This document shows positions 1 to 5,411 of a DNA stretch of 6,091 nt, one piece after another. The stretch's first letter is position 1. Every line of letters starts with the position of its first letter. The stretch spans positions 1 through 6,091 of the forward strand of contig CALCJG010000246.1 in the NCBI GenBank assembly GCA_937967705.1, read 5' to 3'. The DNA comes from an uncultured Spirochaetia bacterium. GTDB lineage: Bacteria > Spirochaetota > UBA4802 > JAGODF01. The position numbers and the translations under genes are program-made. Below the pieces are notes generated by a model, which made no database searches, was not told where the DNA came from, and worked only from the letters and a program-made list of their open reading frames with translations.

Positions 1-70
1 TTTACGATACCTGGAACACTATCTCGTCTTTTGTTTTAGAGAAGGTACCAAACGGAGCATATGATAAAAC

Positions 71-562
71 TTGCTTCAAAGATATTCAGAGATTTTGTTG
101 TCATCAGCCGGTTTAAAAGGCAGAGAAATACAATCCAGCGTACTCACCACTCTTCATAAAAGCGGTAACAGCCTGAACTACAACCCTCATATTCATCTTA
201 TAGGCACACGGGAACTGGTAGATACAAAAACAGGGATGTATTTTCTTTTATGGCCAGGATGTTTTTTTATCTGCCGAAGAAAAACCGTAAACTTCTTAGA
301 TATTATGGAATATATACCCACCAGATTGAGCAGGATCAGAGAGATATTGAGAAAAGCATGTGGGCGAAAGCGATTGAAATTTCATTCAATAAAAAAAATG
401 GAGAAATGCCCAGATTGCGGCATATTGATGCTGCCAGATACAATATTTTCATTTCCAGCTGATCGTGAGATCAAAAAGCTTGTAAAAATACATACGATTA
501 TCAGGGGATATTTTAAGCCGAATGTGAAAGCAGTAAAAAAGAGTTATGTCCCCATACTATAA
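71..562 (+). pseudogene. Decayed IS91/IS801-type HUH (Y2) transposase remnant
   Basis: Remnant of a rolling-circle-type transposase of the IS91/IS801 group, which nick single-stranded DNA using a His-hydrophobic-His (HUH) metal site and tyrosines. The HUH motif is visible as NPHIHLIG about 40 residues into frame 2 (near base 190). The later conserved block DVFSFMARMFFYLP...RYYGIYTH is in frame 1 from base 235, and the C-terminal KCPDCG zinc-ribbon-like piece is back in frame 2 from about base 398. Family members have roughly 150 more residues between the HUH block and the RYYGIY block, including the catalytic tyrosines; these are missing here, with the join near 233-237. The second frame change falls in an 8-A run at 391-398. 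Two in-frame stops at 62-67 separate this from any upstream coding. It cannot make an active transposase. Family assignment rests on motif recognition. Confidence 0.75.
391..398 (+). other. A8 run at the second frameshift of the transposase remnant
   Basis: Eight consecutive adenines lie where conserved coding switches from frame 1 (WAKAIEISFNK) to frame 2 (KMEKCPDCG). A one-base length change in the run accounts for the break. Slippage mutation is the simplest reading; programmed frameshifting is unlikely because the gene also carries a large internal deletion. Confidence 0.5.
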
Positions 563-563
563 A

Positions 564-616
564 TAATTAATGCCATAACTTTTTCTTGACATGTATTCTG
601 GTATTGGCATTAATTA
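564..616. repeat. 12-bp inverted repeat flanking a promoter
   Basis: The left arm TAATTAATGCCA (564-575) is the exact reverse complement of the right arm TGGCATTAATTA (605-616), with 29 bases between. Pairing resumes for three more bases outside a single mismatch (560-562 with 618-620). The arms enclose the -35 box and cover the -10 region of the promoter for the following gene, so a dimeric repressor site or looping operator is plausible. Ends of a small mobile element are the alternative, since a transposase remnant stops two bases before. Confidence 0.6.
586..614 (+). promoter_or_regulatory. Probable sigma-70 promoter of the exported-protein gene
   Basis: A consensus -35 box TTGACA (586-591) is followed after 17 bases by ATTAAT (609-614), which matches the -10 consensus at four of six positions. 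The AT-rich leader leads to a strong Shine-Dalgarno GGAGGTG at 667-673, just ahead of the ATG at 678. The promoter lies inside the inverted repeat at 564-616. Confidence 0.55.
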
Positions 617-677
617 ATTACAATCGTGCAAGATGTTCCTTACTATTTAAAAATTAAAAAATTCACGGAGGTGTAAA

Positions 678-1244
678 ATGAAAAAGACAATACTGATGGC
701 TATTATCCTGATGTTCGTTTTCCCGTTAATTTTGCAGGCCCAGCGACAGTGGATTCATCATGAAGTTCATTTCAGTAAAATTCCAAAGGAATATCGATCT
801 AAGGGTGATGCAGATGTCTATACCAAGAAAGGAAAAAATGTAACGGTAAGAGTTATTGCTGGACCAATAGAGAACTGGAAAGATCGTTTAATAGTGAACG
901 TTATTGTTCAGATCAGGGAAGGAACAAAAGACTATACCTTTTTAGAAAAAAGTGAAAAAGTAACGATTATGGCTCCTAAAGGATTTGAATTTGTAACTTA
1001 TCCTGGATCCCAGGATTGGTGTGATAAAGGTTTTAGAAAGCCAACAATGAAGACCATGGATGTAACAAAAACCATTACAGGGGAAAATCATGGTTGGATA
1101 GACTTCCAGGACAGCTTAAGTATTGGGAAAACACCTTTTTCCAGTCTCAAAGTCCGTATTGATGGAAAAGGTCGTGACGACAGGGGTAACGCACAACTAA
1201 AAGGCACTCTGTCTATTAATGCCGTGTGTGAATGGAAAAAATAG
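678..1244 (+). CDS. Exported protein of unknown function
   Basis: I do not recognise this 188-residue protein. Residues 1-21 form a classical Sec signal peptide: two lysines after Met, a hydrophobic stretch to about residue 19, and a probable signal peptidase I site after LQA (residues 19-21). The mature part (about 167 residues) is rich in alternating charged and beta-branched residues such as VTVRVIAG and LIVNVIVQI, suggesting a beta-sandwich. It has only two cysteines, Cys115 and Cys184, which could form one disulfide in the periplasm. No lipobox or later membrane segment is visible. The start is secure: GGAGGTG lies four bases upstream of ATG. It stands alone, with a remnant transposase upstream and a long non-coding stretch downstream. 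Its AT-rich composition matches the accessory half of the window, so transfer is possible. Confidence 0.8.
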   Translation: MKKTILMAIILMFVFPLILQAQRQWIHHEVHFSKIPKEYRSKGDADVYTKKGKNVTVRVIAGPIENWKDRLIVNVIVQIREGTKDYTFLEKSEKVTIMAPKGFEFVTYPGSQDWCDKGFRKPTMKTMDVTKTITGENHGWIDFQDSLSIGKTPFSSLKVRIDGKGRDDRGNAQLKGTLSINAVCEWKK

Positions 1245-1351
1245 TTACTCAAAATTTATATTACAGAAAAGCGGGCAGGACGCCCGATTCATAGCAATAG
1301 ATTCGAACCAGTCAAGCGCACCGCTTTCGCGCAACGTTATCTTCATAACCG

Positions 1352-1377
1352 ACATTCGCCCCGACAGGGGCGAATGT
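1352..1377. repeat. Perfect 11-bp hairpin with GACA tetraloop
   Basis: ACATTCGCCCC (1352-1362) pairs perfectly with GGGGCGAATGT (1367-1377) around GACA, a GNRA-type loop. No T-run follows on either strand, so it is not a standard terminator. It is flanked by an imperfect 20-base direct repeat beginning GCAACGT (1331-1350 and 1414-1433; about 14 of 20 identical, with TCATAA shared at the same offset). This looks like a REP- or MITE-type interspersed element or a structured RNA. Whether it recurs in the genome cannot be seen here. Confidence 0.6.
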
Positions 1378-1514
1378 GGCGTAGGGGGGCAAGCCCCGGG
1401 GCCAAGGAGCGAAGCAACGTATTGGTCATAAAGTATTAGGAGCAGTGTTCTTTGACTCGCCCTCATTATCTCCTATTTCTTTATAATTATCAATATTTTT
1501 TTACATCTAGGAAT

Positions 1515-1552
1515 TTACCATCCCTTCCCTGCAAAAAGGTAACTCGACAGAA
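1515..1552. repeat. Direct repeat, copy 1 (upstream of vapBC)
   Basis: This segment, beginning TTACCATCCCTTCCCTGC, matches 2373-2409 with only two substitutions (1522 and 1542) and one single-base gap. Weaker similarity runs on for about 14 more bases (9 of 14 identical). The pair brackets the toxin-antitoxin genes, 858 bases apart, in the same orientation. Confidence 0.8.
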
Positions 1553-1643
1553 TGCCCTTATGAGAAGTACACCACTCTCAAAGTTGACCCTCTGAGGCAA
1601 AAAACCCCCTTTTCAGGGTGTCTTGAAATTTAGACAATTGAAA

Positions 1644-1672
1644 TTGACAAAAATTGCATTTACTACTATACT
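1644..1672 (+). promoter_or_regulatory. Near-consensus vapBC promoter
   Basis: The -35 box TTGACA (1644-1649) and -10 box TATACT (1667-1672) are separated by exactly 17 bases, matching the sigma-70 consensus at 11 of 12 positions. Transcription would start near 1679, leaving a leader of about 40 bases. The -10 region sits in a run of overlapping TACT/TATA repeats that could form the VapB(C) operator, since VapBC complexes generally repress their own promoter; no single clear palindrome is evident. Confidence 0.75.
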
Positions 1673-1717
1673 ATATATTCATAACCGTCAACGCACAGCT
1701 GACCGCGGAGGATCAAG

Positions 1718-1945
1718 GTGAAGACAATATCAATGAAAAAACATATAGGCAAGGATGGCATCCTGAATATTAGTATTCCCTTTAACGAAAGGGAGACCGA
1801 CGTTGAGGTCGTGGTAATCATTGAGTCATCCGGAAAGAATATTCCCTGGGGAAATTTCTTCGATGAGACCTATGGTGCCTTCCGTGAGTACCGGCTGGAA
1901 CGCCTCGATCAGGGTTTATATCCTCAGAGAGACAATTTGGCATGA
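1718..1945 (+). CDS. vapB: VapB-type antitoxin of a VapBC module
   Basis: Likely antitoxin that binds and neutralises the PIN-domain toxin encoded next, and as a complex represses the operon. The 75-residue size and layout fit: an N-terminal beta-rich part (KKHIGKDGILNISIPF...DVEVVVII, residues 7-35) resembling AbrB/MazE-like swapped-hairpin DNA-binding domains, then a toxin-binding tail with WGNFFDETYGAF (residues 44-55) and acidic and basic residues to the end. Many VapB-like proteins carry a similar W...GFFEET...G tail before the toxin gene. The chosen start is GTG at 1718, six bases after GGAGG (1707-1711); an in-frame ATG at 1733 has no comparable site. The stop overlaps the toxin start by four bases (ATGA), implying translational coupling. 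Confidence 0.75.
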   Translation: MKTISMKKHIGKDGILNISIPFNERETDVEVVVIIESSGKNIPWGNFFDETYGAFREYRLERLDQGLYPQRDNLA

Positions 1946-2340
1946 AATACCTTTTGGATACTAATGTCTGCATCAAGTACCTGAACGCAGACTCTGTAAG
2001 AATTGTTGAGAACCTTAAAAAGCACATGCCCGATGACATTACGCTTTGCTCTGTGGTGAAATCGGAACTGCTTACTGGCGCATATAAGAGCAATGTAACG
2101 GATAAGGTGCTCAAAAAACTGAACGTGTTCTTTGATAAGTTCACCAGTCTCGTTTTCGATGATGAAGCTGCCGATATGTACGGGAAAATCAGAGCAGAAC
2201 TTGAGAAGGCTGGCTCTGCTATCGGTCCCTACGATATGCAAATCGCTTCCATAGCGATTGTACATAATCTAATACTGATAACGCACAATATAAATGAGTT
2301 TTCACGAATAAAGGACCTAAAGATGGAAGACTGGGAATAG
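1942..2340 (+). CDS. vapC: VapC-type PIN-domain ribonuclease toxin
   Basis: Toxin of the type II VapBC pair: a small PIN-domain, Mg-dependent endoribonuclease; family members cut tRNAs or rRNA to halt translation. The 132-residue length is typical. Three conserved acidic residues are visible: Asp6 in YLLDTNVCI, Glu42 in SVVKSELLTGA, and Asp98 in IGPYDMQIASIA. The C-terminal ILITHNINEFSRIKDLKMEDW (about 111-131) matches the usual VapC ending with the N-x-x-E-F turn. The PIN fold is complete with no frameshift, so the toxin is probably functional. Translation is coupled to vapB by the 4-base overlap. The target RNA cannot be inferred. The pair is bracketed by direct repeats, consistent with a mobile or recently acquired module. 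Confidence 0.9.
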   Translation: MKYLLDTNVCIKYLNADSVRIVENLKKHMPDDITLCSVVKSELLTGAYKSNVTDKVLKKLNVFFDKFTSLVFDDEAADMYGKIRAELEKAGSAIGPYDMQIASIAIVHNLILITHNINEFSRIKDLKMEDWE

Positions 2341-2372
2341 AATTAATGTACAGGTTAGTCTTATGTATCAAG

Positions 2373-2409
2373 TTACCATTCCTTCCCTGCAAAAAGTACC
2401 TCGACAGAA
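2373..2409. repeat. Direct repeat, copy 2 (downstream of vapBC)
   Basis: Begins TTACCATTCCTTCCCTGC, 33 bases after the vapC stop, in the same orientation as the copy at 1515-1552. The two differ by two substitutions and one missing G, which is high for unrelated intergenic DNA. They could be products of recombination, target duplication around an inserted cassette, or two members of a dispersed repeat family. Confidence 0.8.
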
Positions 2410-2729
2410 GGCTTTTGTGATAAAAAAACAGAAAAATTTAAACATTTTTATGCTGCTGATATGCTGAAAAATGATTGATCAGGGCCCTCTTGCCCGGGGG
2501 CGGAAATCCCGCCTCAGGCTGCGCCAGGATGGAGGACCCGAAAAATTTCTTCTGGCAGCAGGAAATCCACTCCGTTTTCCTTTCAATCGTGAACGACATC
2601 CCGTCAGCACTACCGTTTAACCCTTTTAAAGGGTTATTGGGGCTGCCCTTTTGATAAAGTTTGTTTACTGCTGTCGCCATAAGCCTCCGGGCGGGTATGA
2701 TTACTCCTGTTTCTGTCATGGAAAAAAAG

Positions 2730-2758
2730 TTGACGGAGGAGTCCGCAATCCGTATTTT
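2730..2758 (+). promoter_or_regulatory. Probable promoter of the padR-NUDIX-MBL operon
   Basis: TTGACG (2730-2735) and TATTTT (2753-2758) are spaced by 17 bases and match the sigma-70 boxes at five and four positions. The expected transcription start, near 2765, falls inside the palindrome at 2758-2775. The ribosome site GGAG (2781-2784) is five bases before the ATG at 2790. Confidence 0.6.
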
Positions 2759-2775
2759 AGGTTAAAAGTAACCTA
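2758..2775. promoter_or_regulatory. Palindromic operator over the padR transcription start
   Basis: TAGGTTA (2758-2764) and TAACCTA (2769-2775) are exact inverted copies around AAAG. The site begins at the last base of the -10 box and spans the predicted start point, where a bound dimer would block transcription. PadR-family regulators bind as dimers and commonly repress their own promoter, so the PadR protein encoded 15 bases downstream is the natural candidate. Binding is inferred. Confidence 0.6.
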
Positions 2776-2789
2776 TATCAGGAGTAACC

Positions 2790-3362
2790 ATGTCTCTGCG
2801 GCACATGATTCTGGGAAGCCTTATGGAAAGGCCGGTCTACGGGTATCAGCTCAAATCGGGGCACTTCAAAAAGATCTTTGGAGAGTTCGGCATCAATCAC
2901 GGTCAGCTCTACCCCCTTTTAAAAAAGATGGAGCGGGAGGGCGCCATCGAAAAGATTGTCGAATTCCGGGAGGGCGCCCCCAACCGTCATGTCTACCATA
3001 TCACCCCTGCAGGGCGTGAGGAGTTTCTGCAATGGCTGGAGGCCAGTGACGGTGAGGAGCATTCGTACCGTTACGATTTCTTCCGCAGGGACGCCTTCTT
3101 CCTGAGATGCATCTTTTTGCAGTATCTGGATGATGAGACCGCCCGGGAAAAGGTGAAGCGGCAGATGGAAACGGTAAAGGCGACAATAGGGGATCTCAAA
3201 GCCGCCCGGGACGACATGCGGGGGAGGGGCGTCTCATCCCTGCACGTGAAGATCGTGGAGTACGGCATCATGAGCCAGCAGACCCGGCTCAAATGGCTCG
3301 GGGAGTACCTTGATGAGCTCGACAGGCAGGATGCTCCTGAGAGGAAACATCATGACGGATAA
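2790..3362 (+). CDS. PadR-family transcriptional regulator
   Basis: Ligand- or stress-responsive winged-helix regulator of the PadR family, 190 residues with both expected parts. Residues 1-83 form the winged helix: LRHMILGSLMERPVYGYQL (3-21), recognition region GQLYPLLKKMEREGAIEK (38-55), and the wing leading into RHVYHITPAGREEFLQWL (66-83), a signature stretch of the family. Residues about 95-180 are charged and helical, matching the C-terminal dimerisation domain of the longer PadR subgroup (Vir_act_alpha_C type). It is the first gene of an operon: the NUDIX start lies only 14 bases after its stop. It probably controls its own operon through the palindrome at 2758-2775. The inducer is unknown; nothing identifies it as the phenolic-acid regulator PadR itself. 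Confidence 0.9.
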   Translation: MSLRHMILGSLMERPVYGYQLKSGHFKKIFGEFGINHGQLYPLLKKMEREGAIEKIVEFREGAPNRHVYHITPAGREEFLQWLEASDGEEHSYRYDFFRRDAFFLRCIFLQYLDDETAREKVKRQMETVKATIGDLKAARDDMRGRGVSSLHVKIVEYGIMSQQTRLKWLGEYLDELDRQDAPERKHHDG

Positions 3363-3376
3363 AGGGAGGTCTTGCC

Positions 3377-3871
3377 ATGGCGGATTATAAGTTCTGCCCC
3401 CGGTGCGGAAAACCCCTGGAGAAGGGAACCCGGGAGGGAAGGGAGCGTCTCTTGTGTTCCTCGCCGGAATGCGGATATGTCTTCTGGGACAACCCTCTGC
3501 CGGTGGTGGCGGCGCTGGTGGAGTACCGGGGTAAAATCCTGCTGGCGCGCAACCGGGCCTGGCCGGAAAAGGTCTTTGCCCTCATCACCGGGTTTCTGGA
3601 AAAGGACGAGAGCCCCGAGGAGGGCGTACTGAGGGAGGTCCGGGAGGAGCTGAATCTCGACGGCACCATTGAGGGGATGATCGGAGTCTATGGCTTTACC
3701 CAGGCCAATCAGCTCATTGTGGCCTATCATGTGAAAGCCGAAGGGGAGATCACCCTCAATGAGGAACTGGCGGAGGTCCGGGAGGTTCCCTTCGACAGGC
3801 TGAAGGCCTGGCCCTTCGGGACAGGGCTGGCGGTGAGAGACTGGCTGGCCGGGAGGAAGGGGACATGCTGA
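3377..3871 (+). CDS. NUDIX hydrolase with N-terminal zinc ribbon
   Basis: Hydrolyses a nucleoside diphosphate linked to another moiety; the substrate cannot be read from sequence. A zinc ribbon opens the protein: Cys7 and Cys10 in FCPRCGKPL, Cys27 and Cys32 in CSSPECGYVFW. The NUDIX box follows at 72-94: Gly72, Glu78, then R86-E-V-R-E90-E91, giving all catalytic acidic residues; the usual Gly two positions before the end is Asn93. This layout resembles NADH pyrophosphatase (NudC) and other zinc-ribbon NUDIX proteins, but at 164 residues it lacks NudC's N-terminal domain and I see no SQPWPFPxS motif, so NudC is not assigned. GGGAGG at 3364-3369 supports the ATG. Its end overlaps the next gene by 7 bases, indicating co-translation. 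Confidence 0.88.
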   Translation: MADYKFCPRCGKPLEKGTREGRERLLCSSPECGYVFWDNPLPVVAALVEYRGKILLARNRAWPEKVFALITGFLEKDESPEEGVLREVREELNLDGTIEGMIGVYGFTQANQLIVAYHVKAEGEITLNEELAEVREVPFDRLKAWPFGTGLAVRDWLAGRKGTC

Positions 3872-4668
3872 AAGAGTATCGCTTCGACGGTGTGGCCGTC
3901 TTCCGCATGGGGAGGACCCTGGGACCTGTTGTCCCCTATGTGGTGCACAGCTTCCTTCTGGGAGAGGTCCTGATCGATACAGGAACGGCCTGGGCCGGCA
4001 AAGAATTTGCCCGTGCCCTGGAGGGGAGATGCCCTTCGCTGGTGCTCAACACCCATCATCACGAGGATCATATAGGCAACAACCGTCTCCTCTCGGAGAG
4101 GGGAGCGCGCATCCTCGCTCCCTCCCGGGCTCTTCCCTATCTGGAGAACCCCCGGCGGATCAACCTGCGCCTCTATCAGCGGGTCGTCTGGGACTGGCCC
4201 CGGCCCTCCGGCGGGGAGGCCCTGGGGGACCGGGTGGAGGCCGGGGAATATTGCCTGGAGGTTCTCCCCGTGTCCGGCCACAGCGAGGATCACGTCTGCT
4301 TTTTCGAAGCTGAGCGGCGATGGCTTTTTACCGGGGACATGTTCTGCGGTACGCGCAACATCTATCTGCGGCAGGACGAGGATTTCCACCCCCTGCTGGA
4401 TTCCCTCAAACGGCTCAGGGAGCTCAGGCCCTCCGTCCTCTTCTGCTCCCTCAAGGGGGTGGTGGAGGAGGGTGGCGCGGCGCTGGAAAAGAAAATCGCC
4501 TTCATGGAGGAGATCGCGGAGAAGGTTCCCAGGCTCCGGGAGGCGGGAAAAAGCCCTGCCGGGATTCGGAAGGCTTTGCTGGGGGGGGAAGACCGGATGT
4601 ACTACATGACCGGCGGGCACTTCTCCAAACAGAACCTCATCGATTCCATTCTGAAACATGACCGCTGA
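3865..4668 (+). CDS. Metallo-beta-lactamase-fold hydrolase
   Basis: Cytoplasmic (no signal peptide) MBL-superfamily hydrolase of 267 residues; the substrate is unknown. Visible fold landmarks: VLIDTGT with Asp38, the metal motif THHHEDH with His64, His66, Asp68 and His69, GHSEDH with His139, and FTGD with bridging Asp158. After RPSVLFC one expects the last metal-binding His, but the sequence reads CSLKG (194-198), with Leu196 where His is usual; Leu (CTC) and His (CAC) differ by one base. The second metal site may therefore be altered. C-terminal residues 200-265 form a helical cap ending in TGGHFSKQNLIDSIL, common in this branch. The gene overlaps the NUDIX gene by 7 bases, with a GGGAGGAAGGGG ribosome site inside that gene. 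It ends 39 bases before the convergent msrA. Confidence 0.88.
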   Translation: MLKEYRFDGVAVFRMGRTLGPVVPYVVHSFLLGEVLIDTGTAWAGKEFARALEGRCPSLVLNTHHHEDHIGNNRLLSERGARILAPSRALPYLENPRRINLRLYQRVVWDWPRPSGGEALGDRVEAGEYCLEVLPVSGHSEDHVCFFEAERRWLFTGDMFCGTRNIYLRQDEDFHPLLDSLKRLRELRPSVLFCSLKGVVEEGGAALEKKIAFMEEIAEKVPRLREAGKSPAGIRKALLGGEDRMYYMTGGHFSKQNLIDSILKHDR

Positions 4669-4707
4669 AAAGAAGTTTTACGGGCAGATGACCCTGGTCA
4701 GTGACGA

Positions 4708-5385
4708 TCAGTACTCGCCCATAACGATCCCGTTTAGAATACGCTGCGCATGGGCCGAGAGCCCCAGGGTTTCCATCTCTCCCTGCAGGGTGTCATAAGT
4801 CCCGTACCCTCCGGCATAGCCGTTGACCCGGGCTGCGGCGGTGGAGGAAAGCAGCCCTTCCGGGGAGGGGTATATATTCAGGAATTCCCTGAGGAGATCC
4901 CTGTACCGTTTGAGATAGTATTTCTGGTGATACTCCTCCGCCGTGTAAAAGCGTCCCGCCGGCAGGATCTCCGTGAAGAGAGGGGTGCCTGTTTGCTTCG
5001 CGAATCTCTCCCGGCTCGCAAGGGCCTGCCGTTTCTGCTCATCATTGAAGTAAAAGAGCAGAGATTGGTATTGTCTTTTCCAGGGCCTGAACCCGGGGGC
5101 GTGACCGTTCCAGAAAAGATTCAGCAGCTGTTCGAAGGAGATCAGCCCGGGGTCGTACTCTATCAGAACCGTTTCCGTATGATCTCCCAGGTCATGATAG
5201 GTGGGATGATCTTTTGTCCCCCCGGCATAGCCTGCCCGGGTGCTGAGTACCCCTTCCAGAAGCCCGAACCGGGCGTCAGGTCCCCAGAATCATCCCATCC
5301 CGAAGAGCGCCTGGTCCCGTTTGGCCGGCTTCCAGAGATCTATGGGGGGGAGGGGGGGAGTGTTAATCTGTTGTTGGGGATTCAC
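4708..5385 (-). CDS. msrA: Selenocysteine-containing peptide methionine-S-sulfoxide reductase MsrA (in-frame TGA at 5290-5292)
   Basis: Reduces methionine-S-sulfoxide, free or in proteins, repairing oxidative damage. Read through one TGA, the gene encodes 225 residues. TGA codon 32 replaces the catalytic Cys: the sequence reads ALFGMG-U-FWGPD against the family's GCFWG. After it come GYAGG (52-56, Tyr53), HPTYHDLGDHTE (60-71, Glu71), VLIEYDP (73-79), LLNLFW (87-92), RQYQS (104-108, Tyr106) and YHQKYYLKR; Tyr53, Glu71 and Tyr106 line up with E. coli Tyr82, Glu94 and Tyr134. The frame stays open for 193 codons after the TGA, ending at TGA 4708-4710. A SECIS-like hairpin follows the TGA (5256-5280). 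The whole protein contains no cysteine, so no resolving Cys exists. Start: GTG at 5383-5385, seven bases after AAGGAG. A Cys-to-stop mutation is the alternative, but the intact frame, the hairpin and the lack of other Cys argue against it. Confidence 0.88.
5256..5280 (-). promoter_or_regulatory. Putative bacterial SECIS element of msrA
   Basis: In the msrA mRNA a 25-base hairpin begins 10 bases after the UGA. The top stem is GCCCG/CGGGC around GUU (or GCCC/GGGC around GGUUC), continued below by GA/UC and CC/GG pairs separated by single C-U and U-U mismatches. The apical GGU lies about 20-22 bases after the UGA. Bacterial SECIS elements sit in the coding region just after the UGA, with an apical loop having G early (GGU in E. 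coli fdhF) about 16-37 bases away, and bind SelB. Structure was worked out by eye. Confidence 0.75.
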
Positions 5386-5411
5386 GCCGTTTCTCCTTTT
5401 CGTATAAAAGG

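Larger units (their letters stand above)
1245..1717. other. Non-coding interval with GC-rich hairpins, one repeat copy and the vapBC promoter
   Basis: No convincing gene lies in these 473 bases. The short open frames here lack homology I can recognise and good ribosome sites. The interval holds, in order: a small hairpin (CGGGC 1272-1276 with GCCCG 1282-1286) that may help end transcription from the preceding gene, though no T-run follows; a GC-rich block to about 1410 containing the 11-bp hairpin; the first copy of the 38-bp direct repeat (1515-1552); and the vapBC promoter and leader. The GC-rich block stands out against AT-rich flanks, suggesting a small inserted element or structured RNA. 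Confidence 0.6.
2341..2789. other. Non-coding interval: repeat copy 2, hairpins, padR promoter region
   Basis: No supportable gene lies here. The first part is AT-rich and carries repeat copy 2 (2373-2409). From about 2480 composition switches to GC-rich, marking the apparent boundary between accessory and core DNA. Small hairpins are present: GGCGG (2499-2503) with CCGCC (2509-2513), and an 8-bp stem at 2618-2636 (TAACCCTT/AAGGGTTA, three-base loop). The latter lacks a following T-run, so I do not call it a terminator. The last 60 bases hold the padR promoter and operator. Confidence 0.6.

Noticed and set aside
1296..1316. tRNA-like T-loop (TTCGAA motif) on the minus strand
   Set aside because: No paired T-stem, anticodon arm or acceptor stem can be built around it.
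1597..1622. Minus-strand terminator (CCCT-GAAA-AGGG then T6)
   Set aside because: The stem is only four pairs and no minus-strand gene to its right would need it.
2438..2719. Minus-strand 93-codon open frame in the gap before padR
   Set aside because: No convincing ribosome site or domain; it crosses the 8-bp hairpin at 2618-2636 and the AT/GC composition change. It might be part of a dispersed repeat, but that cannot be shown here.
3727..4659. Long minus-strand open frame opposite the MBL gene
   Set aside because: Low-complexity, proline- and glycine-rich translation with no family features; the plus-strand MBL motifs and operon overlaps are decisive.
4689..4700. TGACC/GGTCA hairpin between the convergent MBL and msrA genes
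   Set aside because: Short stem with a two-base loop and no T-run on either strand; too weak to call a terminator.
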